From: an uncultured Lachnospiraceae bacterium
GTDB lineage: Bacteria > Bacillota > Clostridia > Lachnospirales > Lachnospiraceae
DNA: 64,000 nucleotides
Direction of reading: 5' to 3'
Assembly: GCA_910577115.1 (NCBI GenBank)
Contig: CAJTMC010000003.1
Span: 62,001 to 126,000 of the forward strand
The notes under the pieces are model-generated. The model searched no databases, was not told where the DNA came from, and saw nothing but the letters and a program-made list of their open reading frames with translations. Positions 17,171 to 24,769 of the stretch are shown piece by piece. Position numbers and translations under genes: made by a program. Position 1 is the stretch's first letter. Each line of letters opens with the position of its first letter.

Positions 17171-18162
17171 TGCAGCGTAAGTTCTGACAAAGGCTTAAAG
17201 GTATATCCCATATTCTCCCATTTTGTCAACAGTTCATCTAAAATTTCGCCGTTTGTCTGTGATGTGTTATGCAGCAGGACAATCGCACCGGGGTGGATAC
17301 GTGTCGTGAGCTTGTCAAAGGCTTGCGCGTGGCTTGGCTGATTTTCGGTATCCCAATCCACATAGGCAAGGCTCCAGAAAATGGTGTTGTAGCCTGCTTT
17401 CTGTGCCATTTTGACATTTTCGGCATTGCATTTGCCCTGCGGCGGGCGGTAATATTTCGACAGCTGTGTGCCTGTGATTTCGTAAAACAAGTCTGCTACA
17501 TCATTTAATTCTTTTTCAAAGGATTCCTGATCCGATATTGCCGACATGTCGGGGTGATGATAGGTATGGTTGCCTACCGCATGTCCTTCCTCCACCATTC
17601 GCTTTGTCAAATCGGGGGCAGTTTCCAGAAAATGTCCTACCACGAAAAAAGTTGCCGTTACATTATGCTTTTTTAATGCGTCCAGTATCGGCTCCGTATT
17701 TCCATTCTCATATCCGCAGTCAAATGTGAGATAAATCACTTTCTCACTGTCATCTCCCACATAGTATGCATCGTACCATGCAAGATCTTCTGCTGAAGCG
17801 TTTCCAATAGATTGTGTTCCGGGCTCTCCAAACGACAGCCCCCAGTCATCTGATGAAAACTTCAGTTCGAACCCTTCGGGCGGCTGTTTCCTATTGACCA
17901 TACTGTCCTCCGCCGTCTCCGTATTTTCAGCAGTTGGCTCCTGTTGTGTTGGTTCCTGCGTTTCCGCTTCCTGTGTTTTTGGTTCCTGTTCTTGTAACGT
18001 AAAATCCTCATTAAAATCAATAATTTCTACCGACGATTCCTCCACGCTTGTCCGTCCTGCTGCCGATTCCTGTATACCCGATCCACTGCACCCTGCCAAA
18101 AGCATAAATGCTGCGATTACAGCAAGGATTCCATGTCCTGCTTTCTTTCCGTATTCCTTCAT
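17167..18162 (-). CDS. pdaA: Polysaccharide deacetylase lipoprotein, PdaA-like
   Basis: 331 residues from ATG 18162 (behind GAGGAGTAGAGGA). It has a lipoprotein signal peptide with lipobox LAGC around residue 25, then an acidic Gln/Glu/Thr-rich linker and a NodB-homology domain from about residue 130. Motif 1 reads TFDCGYENG, close to the TFDNGYENG of PdaA; motif 2 NHTYHHPD has the two metal His; RPPQG, YVDWD and LLHNTS follow. PdaA-type enzymes deacetylate N-acetylmuramic acid on the way to muramic delta-lactam in spore cortex. An outer-membrane-face lipoprotein form is not typical of PdaA, so a vegetative wall role is possible. It is the last gene of a three-gene envelope operon. Confidence 0.88.
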   Translation of the reverse strand: MKEYGKKAGHGILAVIAAFMLLAGCSGSGIQESAAGRTSVEESSVEIIDFNEDFTLQEQEPKTQEAETQEPTQQEPTAENTETAEDSMVNRKQPPEGFELKFSSDDWGLSFGEPGTQSIGNASAEDLAWYDAYYVGDDSEKVIYLTFDCGYENGNTEPILDALKKHNVTATFFVVGHFLETAPDLTKRMVEEGHAVGNHTYHHPDMSAISDQESFEKELNDVADLFYEITGTQLSKYYRPPQGKCNAENVKMAQKAGYNTIFWSLAYVDWDTENQPSHAQAFDKLTTRIHPGAIVLLHNTSQTNGEILDELLTKWENMGYTFKPLSELTLH

Positions 18163-18193
18163 TCCTCTACTCCTCTGTTTTTTTCGTACTTTT

Positions 18194-19201
18194 CTATCTT
18201 CCAAGTATCCGCTCTTTCGCACTTTTCTTTTCCGGCGGGAGGTTGGACATTTGACGGAAAATTCCATCATAGTATTTCTCAACCCACACAAACGGATTAT
18301 GAATCCCTGCGACTGCCCACGACTCCGAAGGCGTCAGCAAAATGTTATAGCTGTTTACGGTAAAATCTTCCTCGGATGTTTCCGATAGCTCCTCAAAGCT
18401 TCCCGCCATATAAAGCACAATGTCCTCAATGCCCTCTTCCAGCTGAAATCCCGTAAGCTCTGCCTGAATGCGCTCCGTCTGACAAATTGCTTCGCTGACA
18501 TAAATGTCTAAGCCGCCGCTATATCCATACTGTGCTCCGTCAACAGTATAACAATAGGAAAACAGATAAATATCTGCTCCGCTCTCCGACTGATATTTGT
18601 GAAACGTCAAATCCGAAACCTGCTTTTTGTAATGCTTTTCTGCATAATCTGCAATCAGCTTTTGACACTGTTCCCAGTCTGACAGGCTTTTGACGCCTGC
18701 CGCCTCTTTATCGCGCAGCAGACATGCAACGCTGCCGTCTGCCCGCCTGGCAAAAAAAGCGTTGTTTGAGAATGCCTCGCCCTCTTCAAGAATGCCAAAT
18801 GCCCAATTGTCGGGCGTTCCGAGGCGGTATTGCGGTGTTTTCATGCCGTTTACGCCTGTCCGTTTTTTCACATATACATTCCGCTTAATTCGAAGACGCA
18901 TGCCCGGATAAATCAAATCCGGATTTTGAATCACGTCTGCATTCTGCTTTACAAGCTGCATATAGTCGCCGCCGTTTCCCAAAAGATTTTCGGATATGCT
19001 CCACAGACAGTCGCCTTCACAGACTTCATATTCTCCTAAGTCCTCCACAAGCACCGTATAATTTTCCTGCTCCCCAAGCGGTACCTCATAGCGTGTCTGA
19101 TATGACGCCCCTGCCGCCTGCACTGCCGCGGCGCTCCCGATTACAAACAATGCTGCAAGCGCCGCTATTTTCGTTACTGTCTTTCTTCCCAATACCCCCA
19201 T
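18194..19201 (-). CDS. Secreted LysM-domain protein
   Basis: 335 residues from ATG 19201, preceded by GGGGGAG at 11 bases; two in-frame ATGs further up have poorer sites. A signal peptide with an AAA-rich core (about residues 8-30) ends near VQAAGA. A LysM peptidoglycan-binding domain follows, starting YEVCEGDCLWSISENLLG and ending PDLIYPGMRLRI (about residues 58-105). The remaining 230 residues are beta-rich and unrecognised. It overlaps the upstream lipoprotein gene by 28 bases and precedes the deacetylase by 31, so all three are one operon acting on the cell wall. Confidence 0.85.
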   Translation of the reverse strand: MGVLGRKTVTKIAALAALFVIGSAAAVQAAGASYQTRYEVPLGEQENYTVLVEDLGEYEVCEGDCLWSISENLLGNGGDYMQLVKQNADVIQNPDLIYPGMRLRIKRNVYVKKRTGVNGMKTPQYRLGTPDNWAFGILEEGEAFSNNAFFARRADGSVACLLRDKEAAGVKSLSDWEQCQKLIADYAEKHYKKQVSDLTFHKYQSESGADIYLFSYCYTVDGAQYGYSGGLDIYVSEAICQTERIQAELTGFQLEEGIEDIVLYMAGSFEELSETSEEDFTVNSYNILLTPSESWAVAGIHNPFVWVEKYYDGIFRQMSNLPPEKKSAKERILGR

Positions 19202-20094
19202 ACGCTTGCGTTCTCCCCCAGCCATATATTTTCTCTTAACTCCTCGCATTCCACAACCTTGCCTGTAATCTCCGACTTATCATACAATTCCCAAAATTCC
19301 GATTCTGTCCGGTAAGGCTCCAAATCCGCTGCATTAAAATGTGCGAAAAAGCTGTTATCCTTTGGCAGGCTTGCCCCGATTTGATTGGGTTTTGGATCAT
19401 AAGAAATTCCAATTACAAAATCCTTGTTTTTATCTATGTAGAAAAATGGTGTGAAAATGTAATACTCCTCTGATTCCTTGTCCTCTCCCAAAAACCACGC
19501 GCCGATTGTTTCGCGAACATCTTCATCATTCGTAATCACACCACTGTATGTTCCGTCCGCCTCAATCTGCCCGCACCAAAGCTCCATGAAGCTGTCATTG
19601 ATTTCGAAAATTTCGGTCAGCTGATATTGCTCTCCCGTCATTAAATTGATGTTTGCGCAGCGCTGGGTCATTTGCACATAATAGACAGGCGAAATGGGCG
19701 CGTATGCTTCCTGAAAAGCGACACTCAGAAGATATTGACTGCAAAAGTCAACATCGCAGTGTACATTGCTGCTATATACGGAATACTCCTCCATTAATGC
19801 CTCCACCTGCTCATTTGGCGTAAGGTGCCAGTAATTTACCTTTTCCATCGCCATGTCGTAAAGCGTCTTGTTGATTATTTCCGTCTGTTCTCCGTCAATT
19901 CCCGACACAACGGGGTATTCTACTGTAACAACGTCCCAGTAATCATACTGCTCTGTGTATTCATCTACGTACTGCTCTTTTTTGACGGTGTAGTCCTCAT
20001 AGCCTTTTGGCGCGCCTATACTGCCGCAGCCGCTGATTCCAAGCAGAACCGCAAACGCAGCCATGCCGACTCTCTTTTGTTTTTTCCATGTCAT
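19174..20094 (-). CDS. Lipoprotein with DUF4163/DUF3298-like (RsiV/PdaC-type) domain
   Basis: 306 residues from ATG 20094 (GGGGGAA upstream). The signal peptide ends in the lipobox ISGC. The mature part opens with the pattern TVEYPVVSG and INKTLYDMA seen in the DUF4163 region of RsiV and PdaC. A C-terminal half contains LTEIFEINDSF and PFFYIDKNKDFVIGI, consistent with a DUF3298-like fold. In RsiV this domain binds lysozyme, and in PdaC it accompanies a deacetylase. Here a deacetylase is encoded two genes later, which supports a wall-related role. The family call is from pattern memory and is moderate. Confidence 0.7.
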   Translation of the reverse strand: MTWKKQKRVGMAAFAVLLGISGCGSIGAPKGYEDYTVKKEQYVDEYTEQYDYWDVVTVEYPVVSGIDGEQTEIINKTLYDMAMEKVNYWHLTPNEQVEALMEEYSVYSSNVHCDVDFCSQYLLSVAFQEAYAPISPVYYVQMTQRCANINLMTGEQYQLTEIFEINDSFMELWCGQIEADGTYSGVITNDEDVRETIGAWFLGEDKESEEYYIFTPFFYIDKNKDFVIGISYDPKPNQIGASLPKDNSFFAHFNAADLEPYRTESEFWELYDKSEITGKVVECEELRENIWLGENASVWGYWEERQ

Positions 20095-20204
20095 ATCATT
20101 TCCCCCACAATCATTTTTACAGTATTTTCTTTTTATTTTATGTCCGCAACGCACCAAACTTATATCTAATTTGCATCAAAATTGCATCATTTTATAAAAA
20201 GCAT

Positions 20205-20239
20205 AAAAAAGCGAGAACTACTTTTTCAAGTATTCCCGC
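20205..20239 (-). terminator. Terminator of the ferredoxin/alarmone-synthetase operon
   Basis: On the minus strand GCGGGAATACT (20229-20239) pairs with AGTAGTTCTCGC (20211-20222), allowing a G-U pair and small internal bulge, then runs into TTTTTT. The stop codon of the synthetase gene (20226-20228) lies inside the hairpin. Confidence 0.75.
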
Positions 20240-21296
20240 CAAAATCAACACCAACAGAATTATCAATCTTATTTCGGATTTCCTGCATCTGATAATCCAG
20301 TTCTTCGATGGAATCCGCGCACGCCTTTAGCTGCTGCTCAATATCTTCTGTATTATTGATACTTTTCTTATATTTTAATTTGTGTTCCAGGCTTGCCCAA
20401 AAATCCATCGCAATCGTCCGAAACTGCACCTCTGCCTTGATATACTTTTTCTCGTCAGGCAGAAAAACCGGCACGTTTAAAATCAGGTGCAGGCTTCTGT
20501 AACCGTTTGGTTTCGGTGACTTGATATAGTCCTTTTCCTTCACCAAAACAATATCGTCCTGCCTGACCAAAAGCTCTGCCAGGCGGTAAATATCGTCCGG
20601 GAACGAACAAATCACGCGCAGCCCTGCTACATCTGCGATTTGCTCCCTGATATTTTCGATGGTAATCGGGTAGCCTTTTCGCTCCAGTTTTTTGTATATG
20701 CTCTCAGGCTTTTTGAGCCTGCTCTTAATGGATTCAAACGGATTTCTTTTATATTCCTCGGAGAACATGGCATTCAGTACTTTCAGCCTTGTTTCAACCT
20801 CCATAATTGCTGAGCTGTACTCGATCATCATTTTGTTGAAAGGCTCTAATCTGCCAAGCCGCCCTTCCTGCAGCCGGATAATCTTAGACTGCTCCTCCAC
20901 TCTGATTTCCAACTGGTTTTTGCAGTTGAACATCTCAATTGTATTTTTTACTCTGTTTTTGACAATTGATGCAACAAAAGGTTTGTGTATAAAGTCGGAA
21001 ACACCCTGCTGAAAACATTGATTTTCAATTTCGACCGCACGTTCACTACTTATAATCAGGATCGGAACCCTGCTAATCCAGCCATTTCTTTTCATTGCAT
21101 CAATCACGCTAAAACCGTCAAGATCCGGCATATGTAAGTCCAAAAGAAGCGCCGCTGTCTCGTCATGCGATTCCCGCAGCCGTTCCAAAGCCTCTGCGCC
21201 GCCTTGCGCCATTTCCACAATATAATCGTCTTTTAAAATATTGTATAGGATTTCGCGGTTGACTTCCGCATCATCCACTACCAGTATCTTTTGCAT
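20226..21296 (-). CDS. Response regulator fused to a RelQ-like (p)ppGpp synthetase
   Basis: 356 residues from ATG 21296, numbered from it. Residues 1-122 are a receiver domain: acidic pocket D8-D9, phospho-acceptor D53 in LLLDLHMPD, S83/S84 and K105 in FIHKPF, so it looks phosphorylatable. A charged, probably coiled-coil linker (about 123-180) joins a small-alarmone-synthetase domain (about 185-345). That domain has SRLKKPESI, AGLRVIC (224-230), the G-loop segment KDYIKSPKPNGYRSLH (255-270), AEVQFRT with the catalytic Glu E289 and FWASLEHKLKY. No hydrolase (HD) domain is present. It would transfer pyrophosphate from ATP to GDP/GTP. The start lies 7 bases after the ferredoxin stop, with its GGAGGAG site inside the ferredoxin gene, so the two are coupled. 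No histidine kinase is adjacent. Confidence 0.92.
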   Translation of the reverse strand: MQKILVVDDAEVNREILYNILKDDYIVEMAQGGAEALERLRESHDETAALLLDLHMPDLDGFSVIDAMKRNGWISRVPILIISSERAVEIENQCFQQGVSDFIHKPFVASIVKNRVKNTIEMFNCKNQLEIRVEEQSKIIRLQEGRLGRLEPFNKMMIEYSSAIMEVETRLKVLNAMFSEEYKRNPFESIKSRLKKPESIYKKLERKGYPITIENIREQIADVAGLRVICSFPDDIYRLAELLVRQDDIVLVKEKDYIKSPKPNGYRSLHLILNVPVFLPDEKKYIKAEVQFRTIAMDFWASLEHKLKYKKSINNTEDIEQQLKACADSIEELDYQMQEIRNKIDNSVGVDFGGNT

Positions 21297-21303
21297 ACTT
21301 ACG

Positions 21304-21498
21304 TTATTTCTCCTCCAAAACCAATGCCTTTTTTGGACAAAAATTTGCACACTTTCCACATTTGATGCACTTTTCCGCATCAACTGTCGGTGCCTGAAAT
21401 CCCTCCTGTACCAAAGCGCCGACAGGACAGATTTTCACTGACGGGCAGCTATGGTTTTGTGGACAGTTTTCAATAATTACTCTCAGCCTTTTTTCCAT
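21304..21498 (-). CDS. Small 4Fe-4S ferredoxin
   Basis: 64 residues from ATG 21498, which has the strongest site in the region (AAGGGGGGAG, 7 bases). Longer in-frame starts exist (21603, behind GGGAG, and 21669), so an N-terminal extension is not excluded. A complete CIKCGKCANFCP motif (Cys 44, 47, 50, 54) binds one [4Fe-4S] cluster. Further Cys at 12, 18 and 24 (the last in CPVGAL) may help bind a second cluster but are irregularly spaced. It would carry low-potential electrons in the cytoplasm. It is the first full gene of the operon encoding the receiver-alarmone synthetase, an unusual partner. Confidence 0.85.
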   Translation of the reverse strand: MEKRLRVIIENCPQNHSCPSVKICPVGALVQEGFQAPTVDAEKCIKCGKCANFCPKKALVLEEK

Positions 21499-21682
21499 GA
21501 TTTTTCTCCCCCCTTCCTTTACTATAACGCCTGATTCTTTATGGAAATACTGCAATGTCGGATATTGATAGATACGTTCAAATTCTTTTTTATCATATTT
21601 CATGGATTCTCCCAGTAACGTATTCACATTAATCGCATCTTCTGTTCCTATATATTCACTTTTTTGCATTCAGGTTTCGCAA

Positions 21683-21715
21683 TTAATAGTCAAATGAAGC
21701 TTCTTTAGAATCCAT
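21683..21715 (-). CDS. 10-residue leader ORF (MDSKEASFDY)
   Basis: ATG at 21715 lies 5 bases after a perfect GAGGAG and 15 bases after the T-tract of the upstream terminator hairpin. It encodes ten residues and stops at TAA 21683-21685. The ribosome site is as good as those of real genes here, so translation is plausible. It might be a leader peptide, or the start of an ancestral longer gene now broken, since the frame downstream is read in another phase. Confidence 0.4.
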   Translation of the reverse strand: MDSKEASFDY

Positions 21716-21729
21716 AACATCTCCTCAGT

Positions 21730-21755
21730 AAAAACGGGAGAGCCTTCACTCTCCC
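21730..21755 (-). terminator. Leader terminator hairpin before the ferredoxin gene
   Basis: On the minus strand GGGAGAG (21749-21755) pairs with CTCTCCC (21736-21742), loop of six, followed by G and TTTTT. It lies between the structured leader and the first ribosome site, the place expected for a riboswitch- or antiterminator-controlled attenuator. Confidence 0.7.
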
Positions 21756-21763
21756 ATAAAACA

Positions 21764-21896
21764 TTCATCACCCGGTCACTTTTATTTTACCGTTGAGTCA
21801 GAACCAGCACTCAACTCATCAGGTCACTTTTATTTTACCGTCCTGTCAGAACCGTCACAGGACTCATACGTGATGAAGAAATCTTTGAGATTTCTT
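21764..21896 (-). ncRNA. Structured tandem-motif RNA leader (candidate riboswitch)
   Basis: Read on the minus strand. A 9-bp hairpin (21888-21896/21876-21884) starts the transcript. An 8-bp closing helix TTCATCAC/GTGATGAA (21870-21877/21764-21771) then encloses two copies of one motif, offset by 48 bases. Each copy has a 7-bp stem of different sequence (GTCCTGT/ACAGGAC, GTTGAGT/ACTCAAC), a 10-base loop containing GGTTCTG, and an identical tail GGTAAAATAAAAGTGACC. Stems that differ in sequence but keep pairing, while loop and tail are conserved, are the signature of a functional RNA. Loop GGTT could pair with tail GACC as a pseudoknot. I do not recognise the class. Confidence 0.7.
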
Positions 21897-21903
21897 ACTT
21901 AAT

Positions 21904-21932
21904 ATTATATGTGGAAATTTTCAAACATTCAA
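21904..21932 (-). promoter_or_regulatory. Sigma-A promoter of the ferredoxin/alarmone-synthetase operon
   Basis: TTGAAT (21927-21932) and TATAAT (21904-21909) on the minus strand are separated by exactly 17 bases. The predicted start near 21897 coincides with the first leader hairpin, which makes this unit independent of ptsI upstream. Confidence 0.75.
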
Positions 21933-22015
21933 CGAACATAAAATAAACAGTTTGTAAACATTTTTTTAAACTCCCAAGTCCTTTAAGCCTGAAGGCGAAG
22001 GGGGGGCAAAAAGAA

Positions 22016-23650
22016 TCACATTGCCCTCACTTTCCCGCGTACCTTTAATACCATCGGCGGCGCTACGGACAATTCGTCAACACCCATATTGACAAAGGTT
22101 TCGGTCAGTGCGGTATCTGCGCCCAGTTCTCCGCAGATGCCTACCCACTTTCCGCACTTATGGGCATTGTCCACAACCATTTGAATCATGCGCAGAATTG
22201 CCTTGTGGTGCGGATTATAAAAGGCTTCCAAGCGTTGATTCTGTCGGTCAATCGCGAGTGTGTACTGTGTCAGGTCATTTGTGCCAATGCTGAAAAAATC
22301 CGCAAGTTCTGCGAGCTCATCACTGATCATCACTGCCGCGGGCGTTTCAATCATAATGCCCTGTTCGGGTATCCGGTACGGAATTTCTTGCGCTTTCAAT
22401 TCCTGCTCTGCCTCCGCTACGATTGCCTGAATCTGCTTCACTTCCTCAACAGAAATAATCATCGGATACATAATTGAAAGATTTCCGTAAGCCGCCGCGC
22501 GCAGCAGCGCCCGAAGCTGTGTCTTAAAAATATCCGGCTGTTTTAAACAGATGCGGATTGCCCTGTACCCCATCGCGGGGTTATCCTCTTTGCCAAGTGC
22601 AAAGTAATCTGCCTGCTTATCCGCGCCAATGTCAAGCGTGCGGATAATGACCTTTTTCTTTCCCATTGTCTGAACAACCTGTTTATACGCCTGAAACTGT
22701 TCCTCCTCTGTCGGGAAATCGTCGCGTCCCAGATACAGAAATTCACTCCGGAACAAACCGATTCCGCCGGCATCATTTTCCAGCACATATCCCACGTCAC
22801 TGACACTGCCGATATTGGCATAAATGTCAATCGTTCTTCCGTCACTTGTTTCGTTTTTCTTACCCTTTAATTCCCGAAGCAGGCGGAGCTTTTCCTTCTC
22901 GTTTCTGATTTTTTCTTCCGCCTCGTTACACTGTAATTCCGTAGGCGCAAAAATGACCTCGCCTGCCGCACCGTCTACAATCGCTGTCATTCCTGTCTGA
23001 ATTTTATTTAAATCAACAGGCACGCCAATCAACGCGGGAATGTTCATCATACGGGCTAAAATTGCCGTATGAGAATTTGTGGAGCCATGTACGGTCACAA
23101 ACGCCAGTATTTTCGTCTTATCCATCTGTACCGTTTCGCTTGGGCTTAAATCGTCGGCTACAATAACCGACGGCTCCATTGTGGAAAAATCCGCGCCGCC
23201 CTGACCGGAAAGATTTCTGATAAGACGCGTGGAAATATCCTTAACGTCTGCCGCGCGCGCCTGCATATATTCATCGTCCATTCCTGCAAACATGTCTGCA
23301 AAATTGTCGCCTGTGATTGCCACTGCGTACTCCGCGTTTACCATTTCCGTCCGAATCACATGGTAGATGGCGTCTAAATAATCGTCGTCCACCAGCATCA
23401 TTTGATGCACCTCAAAGATTGCGGCGCCGGATTCTCCCACTTCCTTAACCGCCTTGTCATAAAGTGCGCCAAGCTGCTCCTGTGTGCTCCCAACCGCATT
23501 TTTTACACGCACGATTTCCCGTTCTGCGTCCTCAATCTTCGTTCTCCTGACCTGTTCCTGACTTCCCCGCAGAACCATTACCTTTCCCATTGTAATTCCA
23601 TTGTATACGGTTTTCCCCAAAAACTTCTTTCCCGAAAATTCTTCTGCCAT
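22016..23650 (-). CDS. ptsI: PTS enzyme I, phosphoenolpyruvate-protein phosphotransferase
   Basis: 544 residues, usual length. The N-terminal HPr-binding and swivelling domains hold the phosphorylated His in VHGSTNSHTAILAR (about residues 188-201). The C-terminal PEP-binding barrel shows GIGLFRSEFLY, ADYFALGKEDNPAMGYR, MIETPAAV and FFSIGTNDLTQY. It moves phosphate from PEP to HPr for sugar uptake. It starts 3 bases after fruK stops, behind GGAGG, so fruK-ptsI is an operon. HPr and any sugar-specific enzyme II are not in this window. Confidence 0.97.
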   Translation of the reverse strand: MAEEFSGKKFLGKTVYNGITMGKVMVLRGSQEQVRRTKIEDAEREIVRVKNAVGSTQEQLGALYDKAVKEVGESGAAIFEVHQMMLVDDDYLDAIYHVIRTEMVNAEYAVAITGDNFADMFAGMDDEYMQARAADVKDISTRLIRNLSGQGGADFSTMEPSVIVADDLSPSETVQMDKTKILAFVTVHGSTNSHTAILARMMNIPALIGVPVDLNKIQTGMTAIVDGAAGEVIFAPTELQCNEAEEKIRNEKEKLRLLRELKGKKNETSDGRTIDIYANIGSVSDVGYVLENDAGGIGLFRSEFLYLGRDDFPTEEEQFQAYKQVVQTMGKKKVIIRTLDIGADKQADYFALGKEDNPAMGYRAIRICLKQPDIFKTQLRALLRAAAYGNLSIMYPMIISVEEVKQIQAIVAEAEQELKAQEIPYRIPEQGIMIETPAAVMISDELAELADFFSIGTNDLTQYTLAIDRQNQRLEAFYNPHHKAILRMIQMVVDNAHKCGKWVGICGELGADTALTETFVNMGVDELSVAPPMVLKVRGKVRAM

Positions 23651-23653
23651 AGA

Positions 23654-24577
23654 TTACCTCCATTCAGCCACAAGTCTCAAGCTTTCGAATATGTGTTCTA
23701 TCTCTTTTTTTGTCGCTAGCTTTTCGGAAAATGCGCTTGCGCTTCCCGCTGAAATTCCCATGCGGAACGCGTACGCATAATCCTTTTTCTCTGTCCAGCC
23801 TGCTACAAAGCCTGCAACCATTGAATCTCCGGCTCCGACTGCATTGACCAGTTTTCCTTTCGGAGCTGCAAGCATGTGTACATCGCCTGCTTCATCTGCC
23901 AAAACAGCGCCCTCTCCTGCCATTGATACCAGCACGTTTTTTGCGCCTTTTTCCTGAAGCTTTTTCGCATACGGGACAACCAATTCCCTTGTATTTAAAT
24001 CTACGCCAAAAATTTCACCCAGCTCGTGATTGTTCGGTTTGATTAAAAACGGCTGGTACTGTAATACGTTTAAGAGCAAATCCTTTGTCGCGTCAACGAC
24101 AAACAGTACGCCCCTGTTCTGCAAACGCTCCAAAATGTCACTGTAAATGGAATCCGGAAGGCATTTGGGAATGCTGCCCGCAAGGACAAGTATATCACCT
24201 TCCCCAAGCTTTTCGAGCTTTCCATATAATTGTTCCACGCAGGACGTATCAATATCCGGTCCCATACCATTAATTTCCGTACCGTCATAGTCCTTTAGTT
24301 TGACATTGATGCGGGAAATCCCGTTCTGCACATGGATAAAATCCGTAAGCAGTCCCATTTTTTGAATTTCCTTTTCAATCTGTTCCCCCGTAAAGCCGGC
24401 CGTAAAGCCTAACGCCGTATTTTTGATTCCCAAATTACTCAAAACAATGGATACATTGATTCCTTTTCCGCCGGGGAAAATCTGCTCCTCTGTGGTGCGG
24501 TTGGTCATGCCCATCTCAAAACCGTTCATGGACACAATATAATCTAAAGATGGATTGAAGGTCACTGTATAAATCAT
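23654..24577 (-). CDS. fruK: 1-phosphofructokinase
   Basis: 307 residues, PfkB fold. N-terminal substrate motif FNPSLDYI and the glycine-rich FPGGKGINVS are typical of FruK/LacC. The C-terminal ATP/anion-hole motif GAGDSMVAGF carries the catalytic Asp. It converts fructose-1-phosphate and ATP to fructose-1,6-bisphosphate; tagatose-6-phosphate kinase is the close alternative. Coupling to ptsI supports PTS sugar use. The usual fructose permease gene is absent next door. Upstream lies a palindrome that may be the operator. Confidence 0.92.
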   Translation of the reverse strand: MIYTVTFNPSLDYIVSMNGFEMGMTNRTTEEQIFPGGKGINVSIVLSNLGIKNTALGFTAGFTGEQIEKEIQKMGLLTDFIHVQNGISRINVKLKDYDGTEINGMGPDIDTSCVEQLYGKLEKLGEGDILVLAGSIPKCLPDSIYSDILERLQNRGVLFVVDATKDLLLNVLQYQPFLIKPNNHELGEIFGVDLNTRELVVPYAKKLQEKGAKNVLVSMAGEGAVLADEAGDVHMLAAPKGKLVNAVGAGDSMVAGFVAGWTEKKDYAYAFRMGISAGSASAFSEKLATKKEIEHIFESLRLVAEWR

Positions 24578-24746
24578 TTCTACAACTCTGCTCCTTTCTC
24601 AGTCCGCAAAATGTTCAAATAGCATATTTTACGCATGCCTCGCTATATTATGTCTTTTTGTATGTTAAATTTATCCTAATTCTCTTCCTTCATTTTACCA
24701 TGTTTTTTGACTTCATCAAGTCTCTACACGCTTATGCCTGCCGTTA

Positions 24747-24769
24747 TGCAGAACAATACCGTTTCTGCA
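24747..24769 (-). promoter_or_regulatory. Palindromic operator candidate upstream of fruK
   Basis: TGCAGAA (24747-24753) and TTCTGCA (24763-24769) are perfect inverted 7-mers nine bases apart, and flanking bases extend the symmetry partly. It lies about 20-40 bases upstream of the likely fruK promoter. A dimeric sugar regulator (FruR/DeoR or LacI type) is a reasonable but unproven binder. Confidence 0.4.

Noticed and set aside
21810..21830. CTGATGAG in the leader resembling a hammerhead ribozyme core
   Set aside because: The matching GAAA after stem II is absent (GGTAAAA instead) and no third stem with a GUC cleavage site can be formed.
21774..21863. Two similar 48-base units that could be read as a short CRISPR array
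   Set aside because: Only two copies, no spacers of regular length between identical repeats, and the differing parts pair with each other inside each unit. No cas genes are near. An RNA leader explains it better.
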